From an uncultured bacterium (lineage in GTDB: Bacteria > Bacteroidota > Bacteroidia > Sphingobacteriales > Sphingobacteriaceae), in the NCBI GenBank assembly GCA_903838995.1, contig CAIMAP010000139.1, positions 1 to 43,704 of the forward strand: a DNA stretch of 43,704 nucleotides, written 5' to 3'. A program made the position numbers and the translations under genes. Below, piece by piece: positions 9,094-17,497 of this stretch. The notes under the pieces were generated by a model that did no database searches, was not told the origin of the DNA, and worked only from the letters and a program-made list of their open reading frames with translations. The first letter of the stretch is position 1. Every line of letters begins with the position of its first letter.

Positions 9094-9663
9094 TTGATTT
9101 TATTATTTGACAACTACGATTCGTTTACTTACAACCTCCTCGATTATTTTGCGCAATTAGGTGTTTCCTGTGTCGTTGTTAAAAATGATGAATATACTTT
9201 GGAAGAAATAGCTCAATTATCTTTCCAAGCAATTGTTATTTCTCCGGGCCCTGGTAAGCCACAAGATGCCGGCATGTTAATGGATTTAATTGCAAAGTAT
9301 CACCAGCAAGTTCCGATTTTAGGTGTTTGTTTAGGGCATCAAGCATTAGGTGAATTTTTCGGAGCTCAATTAAATCCAGCAGAAAATATCATGCATGGAA
9401 AAACTAGCCAATTAATAAATACCCAATTGCCCATGTATGAGAATATGCCTTTGCCCTTTAATGTGATGCGCTATCATTCTTTGATATTATCAAATTTACC
9501 CGAATGTTTACTTTTAACAGCAGAAACTGCAGCACAAGAAATTATGTCTTTTGCGCATAAAGATTTACCTATTTGGGGCTTACAATTTCATCCAGAGTCT
9601 ATACTATCCGAAAACGGCTTGTTAATTATCCGTAATTGGTTGCAGCAAAATGGCCTCAAATAG
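9094..9663 (+). CDS. pabA: Glutamine amidotransferase, PabA/TrpG type
   Basis: This 189-residue class I glutamine amidotransferase releases ammonia from glutamine for a chorismate-using partner. The FDNYDSFTYNL start is diagnostic for the PabA/TrpG group. The catalytic triad is Cys79 (GVCLGHQ), His166 and Glu168 (FHPES), and the SPGPGKP loop is present. It would act as component II of aminodeoxychorismate synthase (folate) or anthranilate synthase (tryptophan). No pabB or trpE lies in the window, so which partner it serves cannot be settled; the position outside a trp operon slightly favours PabA. The start is TTG (no ATG upstream in frame), chosen because the family N-terminus begins exactly here. 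The gap to yqeY is six bases. Confidence 0.85.
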   Translation: MILLFDNYDSFTYNLLDYFAQLGVSCVVVKNDEYTLEEIAQLSFQAIVISPGPGKPQDAGMLMDLIAKYHQQVPILGVCLGHQALGEFFGAQLNPAENIMHGKTSQLINTQLPMYENMPLPFNVMRYHSLILSNLPECLLLTAETAAQEIMSFAHKDLPIWGLQFHPESILSENGLLIIRNWLQQNGLK

Positions 9664-9770
9664 CTTATTTTATTAGCTAATCAACCTATTTTTTCGATTA
9701 CTTACTGTTAATAAAATAATAAGGTAATTAAGCATATTCTTATTATTTTAGCTGATAGTAAATTAGAATT

Positions 9771-10532
9771 ATGGCATTAAGCGTAAAAGTAGAAGATGGA
9801 TTTTCTTATGTTGAAGAAGGAGAAGGTCCAATATTATTATTATTACATGGTTTATTTGGGGCATTGAGTAATTGGGAACATGTGATTGATAAATTTAGCA
9901 CAAATTATAAAGTGTTAATTCCTTTACTGCCTATTTACGATTTGCCGCTATTGAATGCCAATGTGGAAGCCTTGGCAAATCATGTTCATAAATTTGTAAA
10001 CTTTAAAAAATTGTCATCTTTTACCATTTTGGGTAATTCACTTGGAGGGCACGTGGGTTTAGTATATACTTTAAAACATCCAACATTTGTTCATGCTATG
10101 ATGTTAACAGGTAGTTCGGGTTTGTACGAAGAAGGTATGGGCGGATCTTATCCTAAAAGAGAAAATTACGATTATATTAAAGATAGGGTTGCCTATACTT
10201 TTTACGATCCAGCATTTGCAACAAAAGAATTAGTAGATGAAGTTTTTGAAGTGGTGAATAATCGTTCTAAGGTTATCAGGATACTTTCGATGGCAAAATC
10301 TGCCATGCGTCATAATCTTAGAAATGAAATTCCAGCCATAAAAATTCCAGTTTCACTTATATGGGGAAATCAAGACAACATAACACCCGTAGCGGTTGCA
10401 GAAGAATTCAATCAATTGCTACCAAACTCCACTTTGCATTTTATTGATAAATGTGGGCATGCAGCAATGATGGAAAGACCCGAAGATTTTAATGTTTTAT
10501 TAAGTGAATTTTTAACACAGGTATATAAATAA
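9771..10532 (+). CDS. Alpha/beta hydrolase
   Basis: This 253-residue cytosolic alpha/beta-hydrolase fold enzyme has no signal peptide. The oxyanion-hole HGLFG follows strand 3, the nucleophile elbow GNSLGG carries Ser90, and the likely acid and base are Asp202 (GNQDNITP) and His230 (KCGHAAMMERP), a complete triad. The MERP-xDFN ending is common in the MhpC/epoxide hydrolase-like group. The substrate cannot be read from the sequence. It is followed after 15 bases by the CBS-domain gene, so it may head the envelope operon. The 107-base gap before it holds no convincing terminator and only weak promoter-like AT-rich sequence. Confidence 0.85.
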   Translation: MALSVKVEDGFSYVEEGEGPILLLLHGLFGALSNWEHVIDKFSTNYKVLIPLLPIYDLPLLNANVEALANHVHKFVNFKKLSSFTILGNSLGGHVGLVYTLKHPTFVHAMMLTGSSGLYEEGMGGSYPKRENYDYIKDRVAYTFYDPAFATKELVDEVFEVVNNRSKVIRILSMAKSAMRHNLRNEIPAIKIPVSLIWGNQDNITPVAVAEEFNQLLPNSTLHFIDKCGHAAMMERPEDFNVLLSEFLTQVYK

Positions 10533-10547
10533 AAAGAAATAATATAC

Positions 10548-11210
10548 ATGTTAGCTAGCGAAATAGTCAATGCACATATTCCAATTTTAAAACCTACAGA
10601 TAGCACTGCAAGGGCATTGTCTATTATGCAAGATTATAAAATTTCGCATTTGGCTGTGGTGAGTAAAAATAAATTACAAGGATTAATTTCGGAAGAAGCA
10701 ATATTATCTTCGGCTAAATTAAATCAGAAAATTGCCGATTATCAATTGGCTTTTTCTCATCCTTCAGTTTTAAGTACACAACATGTTTACGAAGTAATTG
10801 GTATTATGTCAGATTTGGGAATTGCCATTGTGCCAGTGGTAGATGCTGAAAACAACTACCTTGGTTTAATTACGCCCGCAGTTTTTTTAAAGTTTTTTTC
10901 TGAGATTACCTCGCTTTCAAACCCAGGCGGAATAATTGTTTTAGAGGTTGGGCAAAGAGATTATTCCTTAGTAGAAATTGCAAAAATTGTAGAATCAAAC
11001 GATGCGCATATTTTGAGTTCTTATATTAGTTCAAAACCAGATTCGGTTAAAATAGAAATTACCTTAAAAATTGATAAGACAGAGCTTTCTAGTATCATAC
11101 TTTCTTTCGAGCGGTATAATTACCGAGTGGTTCAATCGTTTAATCAACACAAACTATTTGAAGATTCAATGGATCGCTTTAATTCATTGATGAATTATTT
11201 AAATATTTAA
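10548..11210 (+). CDS. CBS-pair protein with C-terminal ACT-like domain
   Basis: This 220-residue cytosolic protein has two CBS motifs, about residues 1-55 (PTDSTARALSIMQDYKISHLAV-like) and about 70-122 (ending NYLGLITPAVFLKFF). It is followed by a beta-alpha-beta region of about 85 residues (GGIIVLEVGQRDYSL...) that resembles an ACT-type ligand module. CBS pairs usually bind adenine nucleotides and report energy state. There is no catalytic domain, so this looks like a stand-alone sensor or regulator. The gene ends one base before nadK, which makes co-expression near certain and suggests, without proof, that it senses adenylates in connection with NAD kinase. Confidence 0.8.
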   Translation: MLASEIVNAHIPILKPTDSTARALSIMQDYKISHLAVVSKNKLQGLISEEAILSSAKLNQKIADYQLAFSHPSVLSTQHVYEVIGIMSDLGIAIVPVVDAENNYLGLITPAVFLKFFSEITSLSNPGGIIVLEVGQRDYSLVEIAKIVESNDAHILSSYISSKPDSVKIEITLKIDKTELSSIILSFERYNYRVVQSFNQHKLFEDSMDRFNSLMNYLNI

Positions 11211-11211
11211 C

Positions 11212-12090
11212 ATGAGAATAGCAATATACGGCAGAAAATTCAATGATTCAGCCATTCAACACGTTCAACAATTAATTGATAGTTTTCTTGCTCATGAAGT
11301 GGAGATCACTATCTACGCTGCTTTTCATGCTTATCTTATTCCAAGAATTCAATTACCTGAAGGTGTTAAATTATTTATCCAACACCAAGATTTAGTAAAT
11401 CAAGTAGATTGTTTAGTAAGTATTGGAGGAGATGGTACGATGTTAGATACCCTCACTTTGGTGAGAGACTCAGGCATTCCGGTTATTGGCATAAACATGG
11501 GTCGTTTAGGTTTTTTAGCAAGTATTGCAAAAACAGAAATTGCCACTGCAGTAGATAGTTTAGTGAAAGGACATTTTACCATAGATAAACGTTCGCTTAT
11601 TAAATTAGAATCAAATATTGAATTGTTTAATGGACTCAATTATGGCTTGAATGATTTAACCATTCATAAAAAAGACACTTCTTCCATGATCATCATTCAT
11701 ACATATTTGAATGGAGAATTTTTAAACTCTTATTGGGCCGATGGTTTAATTGTAGCTACCCCAACTGGTTCTACTGGTTACTCTTTAAGCTGTGGTGGTC
11801 CAATTATCTTTCCAAGCTCCGAAAACTTTGTCATCACGCCCATCTCGCCACATAATTTAAATGTAAGACCAATTATTATTTCTGATAATCAGGTAATTAC
11901 CTTTGAAGTAGAAGGCAGAAGCGCTCATTTTTTAGCAACCCTAGATGCTAGAACAGAAACCATAGAGTCGACGGTTCAATTAGCCGTTAGAAAAGCAGCT
12001 TTTCAAATCAATCTGATCAGGTTACATTCAGAAAACTACCTTGGCACACTTCGAAATAAATTGATGTGGGGTTTAGATACCAGAAATTAA
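11212..12090 (+). CDS. nadK: NAD kinase
   Basis: This 292-residue ATP-NAD kinase makes NADP+ in the cytosol. The signature GGDGTML carries the catalytic Asp74, followed by NMGRLGFLA. The second conserved block DGLIVATPTGSTGYSLS-GGP is intact, and the C-terminal TLDARTE segment fits the family. Length is normal. One base separates it from the CBS gene upstream, and 34 bases separate it from porG downstream. Placement immediately before the porG-uppS-bamA block is an arrangement seen in other Bacteroidota, so the gene is probably part of the same transcript. Confidence 0.94.
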   Translation: MRIAIYGRKFNDSAIQHVQQLIDSFLAHEVEITIYAAFHAYLIPRIQLPEGVKLFIQHQDLVNQVDCLVSIGGDGTMLDTLTLVRDSGIPVIGINMGRLGFLASIAKTEIATAVDSLVKGHFTIDKRSLIKLESNIELFNGLNYGLNDLTIHKKDTSSMIIIHTYLNGEFLNSYWADGLIVATPTGSTGYSLSCGGPIIFPSSENFVITPISPHNLNVRPIIISDNQVITFEVEGRSAHFLATLDARTETIESTVQLAVRKAAFQINLIRLHSENYLGTLRNKLMWGLDTRN

Positions 12091-12124
12091 TCTATTTCGT
12101 TATTTTAGCGCTTCTAAAAAAAAT

Positions 12125-12958
12125 ATGTTCCAAAGAATCGGCTTGTTTTTATTGCTTTTTTGCTATTCCCCGCAGTATTTACATGCGCAGGAGTGGGAAT
12201 TTGGTGCATTTACAGGTGCTTCGGGCTATATTGGAGACCTAAATCCAAGAAATCCCTTCAAATTTACAGACCAGGCAAACGCTTTCTTTTTGAAATATAA
12301 TTTTTCGAGCTTAAGTGCCTATAAAATTGCCATTACGCAAGGGGCCATTCAAGCTAATGATGCAAATTCTTCCAATTCAAGCCAAAAACAAAGAAATTTA
12401 AACTTTAATTCTAACATTACAGAGTTAGCCCTTTTGTATGAATTTAACTTTTTTGAATTTATCCCAGGACAAAGAAAAAACAATTTTACTCCATACGCCT
12501 TTACTGGCATTTCTTATTTTACCTTTAACCCACAAACAAGTTACAATGGAATTACCTATAATTTAAGAGATTTGGGAACAGAGGGTCAAGGCACTAGTTT
12601 GAATCCAGCTAAAAAATATGGAACAGCTGCTATTGCCATTCCTTTTGGATTGGGTTTAAAATATTCATTTAAGAAAAATTTTATTATTGGGTTTGAATTA
12701 GGGTATAGAAATACACTAACCGATTACCTAGACGATGTGAGTGGGAAGTATGTAAATAAATCAGCATTAACATCTACAAACGGTACTATAGCTGCTGCTT
12801 TAGCAGACCGTTCGGCAGAAGTTAATTCAGGGGTGTACATTGGACAAGCAGATTTGCAAAGAGGTGACCAAAGCAGAAGAGACTTTTATATGTTTTCTGG
12901 TGTAACTATTTCTTATGCATTTTTACCAATTAAATGTCCACCATTTAGCAATAAATAA
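12125..12958 (+). CDS. porG: PorG-like type IX secretion outer-membrane protein (DUF6089)
   Basis: This 277-residue outer-membrane barrel starts with a signal peptide of about 21 residues ending LHAQ. The mature part opens with EWEFGAFTGASGYIGDLN, the typical start of the DUF6089/PorG family. It contains repeated aromatic strand patterns (YAFTGISYFTFNP, FIIGFELGYRNTLTDYLDD). PorG is an outer-membrane component that associates with the PorK/PorN ring of the T9SS. Synteny is the strongest argument: in Porphyromonas gingivalis porG is followed by uppS, bamA and two ompH/skp genes, exactly the order here. The stop codon overlaps the uppS start by one base. Function is inferred from family and context. 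Confidence 0.83.
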   Translation: MFQRIGLFLLLFCYSPQYLHAQEWEFGAFTGASGYIGDLNPRNPFKFTDQANAFFLKYNFSSLSAYKIAITQGAIQANDANSSNSSQKQRNLNFNSNITELALLYEFNFFEFIPGQRKNNFTPYAFTGISYFTFNPQTSYNGITYNLRDLGTEGQGTSLNPAKKYGTAAIAIPFGLGLKYSFKKNFIIGFELGYRNTLTDYLDDVSGKYVNKSALTSTNGTIAAALADRSAEVNSGVYIGQADLQRGDQSRRDFYMFSGVTISYAFLPIKCPPFSNK

Positions 12959-13701
12959 TGAGTAGCAAAGAACAAATAAAGATGAATGCTTTGCCTAGCC
13001 ATATTGCCATTATTATGGACGGTAACGGTAGGTGGGCTAAAGAAAAGGGAAAGCTTCGGGTTTTTGGTCATCAAAATGGAGTGAAAGCGGTGCGAGATAC
13101 CGTAGAAGCAGCGGCAGAATTGGGGATTCAACACCTCACTTTATATGCATTTTCTACCGAAAATTGGAATAGGCCTAAATTTGAAGTGAGTGCTTTGATG
13201 GAATTATTAGTAGCCACTATTAGTAAAGAAACCAAAACACTAATGGAAAATAATATTCGTTTAAATGCCATTGGAGATTTATCGCAATTGCCTAAAAGTT
13301 GTTATGATGAATTACAAGTTGCAATGGAAAAAACGAAGGGCAATAGCCGAATGACTTTACATTTAGCCTTGAGTTATAGTGCCCGTTGGGAAATAACCAA
13401 TGCAGCAAAATTGATTGCTGCCAAAGTAAAAGATAATTTATTGGCAATAGAAGATATTAACGAAAATGTGATTGCGGAAAATTTAACAACTAAAGGTTTT
13501 CCAGATCCGGAATTACTTATTCGTACAAGCGGAGAGTATCGCATTAGTAATTTCTTATTGTGGCAAATTGCTTATGCCGAACTTTATTTTACGGATAAAC
13601 TTTGGCCAGATTTTAGGAGTACAGATTTATATGATGCAATAGTAGATTTTCAAAATAGAGAAAGAAGATTTGGAATGACTAGTGAGCAGGTTTCGGTTTA
13701 A
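12958..13701 (+). CDS. uppS: Isoprenyl transferase (undecaprenyl diphosphate synthase)
   Basis: This 247-residue cis-prenyltransferase condenses isopentenyl units to make the C55 carrier lipid for peptidoglycan and surface polysaccharide. The diagnostic IMDGNGRWAK motif has the catalytic Asp21. GHQNGVKAVR, the TLYAFSTENW block, and the C-terminal PELLIRTSGE and NFLLWQ-AYAELYF motifs are intact. It acts at the inner face of the membrane. It starts at the ATG overlapping the porG stop (taATGa); a second in-frame Met at residue 9 is a possible alternative start. It is five bases from bamA, so cell-wall lipid carrier and outer-membrane assembly genes are co-transcribed. Confidence 0.95.
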   Translation: MSSKEQIKMNALPSHIAIIMDGNGRWAKEKGKLRVFGHQNGVKAVRDTVEAAAELGIQHLTLYAFSTENWNRPKFEVSALMELLVATISKETKTLMENNIRLNAIGDLSQLPKSCYDELQVAMEKTKGNSRMTLHLALSYSARWEITNAAKLIAAKVKDNLLAIEDINENVIAENLTTKGFPDPELLIRTSGEYRISNFLLWQIAYAELYFTDKLWPDFRSTDLYDAIVDFQNRERRFGMTSEQVSV

Positions 13702-13706
13702 TAATT

Positions 13707-16205
13707 ATGATGAAAAAAATACTATTATTAATTTATTTGGGATTAACTGCAATGAGTGCATCATTTGCACAGATAAGAATTGCAGGCCAAGTAGAAAATT
13801 TTGAATTAGATTATTCGAAACCGAAAGATTTTGAAATAGGAGGGATAACCGTTAGCGGTGTAAAATTCCTAGATAATTCGGCGCTGATAAAACTAACAGG
13901 CATTGCGGTTGGTGATAAAATTCAAGTGCCTGGCGATAAAATGTCTGGTGCTATTCATAAACTTTGGAAACAAGGATTGTTCGACGATGTGCAGATAAAT
14001 GTTGCAAGGGTAGAAGGTAATTTAATCTTTTTCGATATTTTTTTAAAAGAGCGTGCAAGATTATCTCGCTTTTCATTTAGTGGAATTAAAAAATCGGAAG
14101 CTGACGAAATCAGAGAAAAAATAAAATTAATTTCTGGAAAAGTAGTCAATGACAATTTAATTAATAATACCAAAAATAATATCAAAAAGTATTTTTACGA
14201 AAAAGGTTTTTTAAATGCAACCGTAGACATCAAAGAGTTTCCGGATAGTATTTTATCCAACTCCGTTTTATTAAAAATCATAATTGATAAAAATCAAAGA
14301 GTCAAAATTAATCAAATTAGCATTACCGGAAATTCGAGTCTTTCCTTAAAGAAAGTAAAAAAGACATTGAAAGAAACCAAAGAGAAATCGAGTTGGAATA
14401 TTTTAAGCTCTTCTAAATTTCAAGAAAAAACTTTTGAAGAAGATAAAGCATTGCTGATAGAAAAATACAATGAATTAGGCTATAGAGATGCTGCGATTAC
14501 TTTCGATACCGTTTATAAAAACGACGATAAAACAATCAACATAGCCCTTACTATTCACGAAGGCCCTAAATATTATTTTGGTGATATTAATTTTATTGGT
14601 AATACAAAATATAGCACCGAAATGTTAAAAGCAATTTTAGCAATTAAAAAAGGTGATATATACAATAAAAAAGTTTTACAGACTAGGCTAGAAATGAATC
14701 AAAGCGGGCGTGATGTGGCTTCGCTATATTTAGATGATGGCTATCTTTTCTTTAATGTAGAGCAAGTAGAAAAATTGGTTTACAATGACACCATTGATAT
14801 GGAGTTGGTATTAAGAGAAGGCCCACAAGCAACTATCGACAAAGTGATTGTCAAAGGGAACGATAAAACTAACGACAAAGTGGTATATCGTGAAATTAGA
14901 ACAAAGCCGGGGCAAAAATTTTCTCGTCAAGACATTATTCGTTCACAAAGAGATTTATCTCAATTAGGTTATTTCGATCCAGAAAAAATTGGTATTGAAC
15001 CAAAGCCAGACGCTGCTAAAGGCACGGTAGATATACTTTATACTGTAGTTGAAAGACCTTCCGATCAAATAGAATTATCTGGTGGATTTGGAGGAGGAAG
15101 AGCAGTAGGTACTTTAGGTTTATCTTTAAATAATATTTCCTTGAGAAATATGGCCAAAGGTAAATTTGATCCGATTCCAACGGGTGATGGTCAAAAATTA
15201 ACCGTTCGTGGACAAACGAACGGTTTGTTTTATCAATCTTATAGTTTATCATTTTCGGAACCATGGTTGGGTGGTAAAAAACCCAATTACTTTACCGCAA
15301 GTATTTTTAGAACCACCCAGTCAAATGGCTTGAGCAAATCTGATCCGAAGCGTACATCTATTATAATCAATGGCGTGAGCGTGAGTTTAGGTAGGCGATT
15401 AAAATGGCCTGACGACTTTTTCTTGATAAACAATTCGGTGGCCTATCAACAATACGATTTAACCAATTACGGAGGTTTTGTATTTAAAAGTGGTATTGCC
15501 AAAAGTATAAGTTTTACGAATGTGATTTCTAGAAACTCGGTAGACCAACCAATTTATCCTCGTTCGGGTTCAAATATTTCTTTATCGCTGCAGTTTACGC
15601 CACCATTTTCTTTATTTTCTTCAAAAGATTATTCGAAAGCAAGTGCAACCGAAAAGTATAAATACATTGAATACCATAAATGGAAATTTGATGCTTCTTT
15701 GTTTACTAAACTAGTAGGCGATTTAGTATTGAATACCAAAGCGCAATTTGGTTTCTTAGGTTATTATAACAAACAAATTGGCGTATCACCTTTTGAAAGA
15801 TTTAAATTAGGTGGAGACGGTTTAACTGGTTATGATTATTTAGCCGGTTCCGAAGTAATTGGATTAAGAGGGTATCAAAATAATTCTATCGTGCCTTTTG
15901 CAAATTATGGTGCGGTGGGTGCGCCTATTTTTAATAAGTTTACCATCGAATTAAGGCATCCAATTACGATGAACCAATCTGCTACCATATATGGTTTAGT
16001 GTTTGCCGAAGGTGGAAATACTTACGCAACATTTAAATCCTTCAGTCCTTTTAATTTCAAGCGTTCTGTAGGTGCGGGGGTAAGAATATTTCTTCCAATC
16101 TTTGGTTTACTTGGATTAGATTATGGTTATGGATTTGATAATATTCCAGGTAATCCTGGAGCGAATGGTGGGCAATTTCATTTTTCTATTGGACAACAGT
16201 TTTAA
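13707..16205 (+). CDS. bamA: Outer membrane protein assembly factor BamA
   Basis: This 832-residue Omp85-family protein inserts beta-barrels into the outer membrane. It has a signal peptide (about residues 1-22, SFAQ). Five POTRA-like repeats follow, each with the pattern I-I-GN...F and EGP (for example ITGNSSLSLKKVKK and FIGNTKYSTEML). The C-terminal 16-strand barrel begins near the ELSGGFGGGR segment. The GLRGYQ motif corresponds to the conserved loop-6 (V/I)RGF/Y motif, and the chain ends in a terminal Phe (FSIGQQF), as required for recognition. Two ATG codons lie in a row (13707 and 13710); either may serve. The skp genes 12 bases downstream encode the periplasmic chaperones for its substrates. 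Confidence 0.95.
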   Translation: MMKKILLLIYLGLTAMSASFAQIRIAGQVENFELDYSKPKDFEIGGITVSGVKFLDNSALIKLTGIAVGDKIQVPGDKMSGAIHKLWKQGLFDDVQINVARVEGNLIFFDIFLKERARLSRFSFSGIKKSEADEIREKIKLISGKVVNDNLINNTKNNIKKYFYEKGFLNATVDIKEFPDSILSNSVLLKIIIDKNQRVKINQISITGNSSLSLKKVKKTLKETKEKSSWNILSSSKFQEKTFEEDKALLIEKYNELGYRDAAITFDTVYKNDDKTINIALTIHEGPKYYFGDINFIGNTKYSTEMLKAILAIKKGDIYNKKVLQTRLEMNQSGRDVASLYLDDGYLFFNVEQVEKLVYNDTIDMELVLREGPQATIDKVIVKGNDKTNDKVVYREIRTKPGQKFSRQDIIRSQRDLSQLGYFDPEKIGIEPKPDAAKGTVDILYTVVERPSDQIELSGGFGGGRAVGTLGLSLNNISLRNMAKGKFDPIPTGDGQKLTVRGQTNGLFYQSYSLSFSEPWLGGKKPNYFTASIFRTTQSNGLSKSDPKRTSIIINGVSVSLGRRLKWPDDFFLINNSVAYQQYDLTNYGGFVFKSGIAKSISFTNVISRNSVDQPIYPRSGSNISLSLQFTPPFSLFSSKDYSKASATEKYKYIEYHKWKFDASLFTKLVGDLVLNTKAQFGFLGYYNKQIGVSPFERFKLGGDGLTGYDYLAGSEVIGLRGYQNNSIVPFANYGAVGAPIFNKFTIELRHPITMNQSATIYGLVFAEGGNTYATFKSFSPFNFKRSVGAGVRIFLPIFGLLGLDYGYGFDNIPGNPGANGGQFHFSIGQQF

Positions 16206-16217
16206 ACATAAAATATC

Positions 16218-16805
16218 ATGAAAAAAAGTGTATTAATTATTTTCTTTTTGTTGACAGCAGCATTTGCAAATGCGCAAACAAAATTTTGTTTTGTAGATAC
16301 AGATTATATCTTAAAACATATTCCAGAATACAAAGCAGCACAATTGCAATTAGATGATCTATCTGCACAATGGCAAAAAGAAGTGGATGCTAAATATGTA
16401 GAAATTGAAAAGTTGTATAAATCTTATCAAGCCGAACAAGTTTTACTAGCCGACGATTTGCGTAAAAAAAGAGAGGATGAAATTGTAGATAAAGAAAAAC
16501 AAGTCAAAGAATTTCAGAAAGCAAAATTTGGTTTTCAAGGTGAATTATCAAAGCAAAGAGAAGAACTCATTAAACCAATTCAAGATAAAGTTTTTGAAGC
16601 GGTGAATAAATACGCAGAACAATATACCTATGGTGCAATTTTCGATAAAGCTGGAGATGCAACTATGTTGTATACCAGTGGGAAATTAGATAAAAGCAAT
16701 GATATCATCATTGCCCTAGGCTATAAGCCAGGCGACCAATCTGGCTCAAAACCAAACGAAAAACCATCAGAAAAGGGCAAGACTATTGAACCTAAGAAAA
16801 AATAA
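16218..16805 (+). CDS. skp: OmpH/Skp family periplasmic chaperone (copy 1)
   Basis: This 195-residue protein has a signal peptide ending ANAQ near residue 20. A KFCFVDTDYILKHIPEYKAAQ start follows the pattern of OmpH/Skp proteins. A long charged helical section of about 80 residues (KEKQVKEFQKAKFG...) forms the coiled-coil tentacle, and a return strand YTYGAIFDKAGD completes the head domain. Skp holds unfolded barrel proteins in the periplasm for BamA. It carries a C-terminal extension of about 25 residues rich in Lys, Pro, Ser and Glu, which is probably disordered. It is the first of two adjacent copies, a duplication shared with other Bacteroidota. Confidence 0.9.
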   Translation: MKKSVLIIFFLLTAAFANAQTKFCFVDTDYILKHIPEYKAAQLQLDDLSAQWQKEVDAKYVEIEKLYKSYQAEQVLLADDLRKKREDEIVDKEKQVKEFQKAKFGFQGELSKQREELIKPIQDKVFEAVNKYAEQYTYGAIFDKAGDATMLYTSGKLDKSNDIIIALGYKPGDQSGSKPNEKPSEKGKTIEPKKK

Positions 16806-16836
16806 ATTGTATATTGCATCATTATAAAAAATCTAT

Positions 16837-17409
16837 ATGAATCCATTTGTTAAAATCACATTAGTTAGCGCAATTTGCCTGTTAGGCTCTTTGTCATTAA
16901 ATGCACAATCAACTAAGTTTGGGCACATCAATTCTGCAGAATTATTAGCATCTATGCCAGAAATTAAAGTGGCAGATAAAACTTTGCAAGATTTCAATGC
17001 ATCTTTAGAGGCGCAATTGAAAACCATGACAACAGAATACCAAACAAAAGTTCAAGCTTATCAAGGACAACAAGCTGCCATGGCCGATCCAATTAAAGAA
17101 GCTAAAGTAAAAGAAATCACAGACCTTGAAGCTAGAATTCAAGAGTTTCAACAAACTGCGCAAGAGTCTGCTGCTAAAAAGAAAGAAGAATTATATTCTC
17201 CAATTTTAAAAAGAGCAGAAGCCGCAATTGTGGAAGTAGCAAAAGAAAACACTTATGCATATATATTTGATACCAGTGCAGGTGCAGTTGTTTATGCTCA
17301 GCCTTCAGATAATGTAATGGATATTGTAAAGAAAAAATTAGCAGCTATGCCTACTGCAGCGCCTGTAATGGCAGCACCTGCAGTAAAACCAATGATGCCT
17401 AAAAAATAA
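16837..17409 (+). CDS. skp: OmpH/Skp family periplasmic chaperone (copy 2)
   Basis: This 190-residue paralogue of the preceding gene has a signal peptide ending LNAQ. It has a KFGHINSAELLASMPEIK head start, a long coiled-coil (QTKVQAYQGQQAAM...ESAAKKKEELYSPI), and the returning AYIFDTSAGAVVYAQ strand. The last ~20 residues are Ala/Pro/Met/Lys-rich (APAVKPMMPKK), probably a flexible tail. It lies 31 bases after copy 1 and is the last gene before a strong terminator, closing the porG-uppS-bamA-skp operon. The helical parts of the two copies are clearly diverged, so the pair may have different clients or form mixed trimers; that is inference. Confidence 0.9.
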   Translation: MNPFVKITLVSAICLLGSLSLNAQSTKFGHINSAELLASMPEIKVADKTLQDFNASLEAQLKTMTTEYQTKVQAYQGQQAAMADPIKEAKVKEITDLEARIQEFQQTAQESAAKKKEELYSPILKRAEAAIVEVAKENTYAYIFDTSAGAVVYAQPSDNVMDIVKKKLAAMPTAAPVMAAPAVKPMMPKK

Positions 17410-17426
17410 TTAAAATCACCATTTTT

Positions 17427-17458
17427 AAAGCCCCTTATTCCGATAAGGGGCTTTTTTT
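17427..17458 (+). terminator. Rho-independent terminator of the bamA-skp operon
   Basis: A 12-bp stem, aaagccccttat / ataaggggcttt, with a TCCG loop is followed by a run of T. It lies 18 bases after the second skp gene and directly before the nuoH promoter, so it separates the envelope operon from the nuo operon. Confidence 0.88.
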
Positions 17459-17472
17459 ATGCGCAAATTTCC

Positions 17473-17480
17473 TACATTTG
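17473..17480 (+). promoter_or_regulatory. Putative -7 box for the nuoH-N operon
   Basis: TACATTTG matches TAnnTTTG exactly and lies 17 bases before the nuoH ATG, just after the terminator. No clear TTTG is found at the expected upstream distance, where the terminator T-run sits, so the -33 element is weak or absent. Confidence 0.45.
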
Positions 17481-17497
17481 ATAGATTGTAAAAAAAT

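Noticed and set aside
9661-9690. tagct...agcta hairpin after pabA as a terminator
   Set aside because: The stem is only about five AT-rich base pairs and the T-run is not adjacent.
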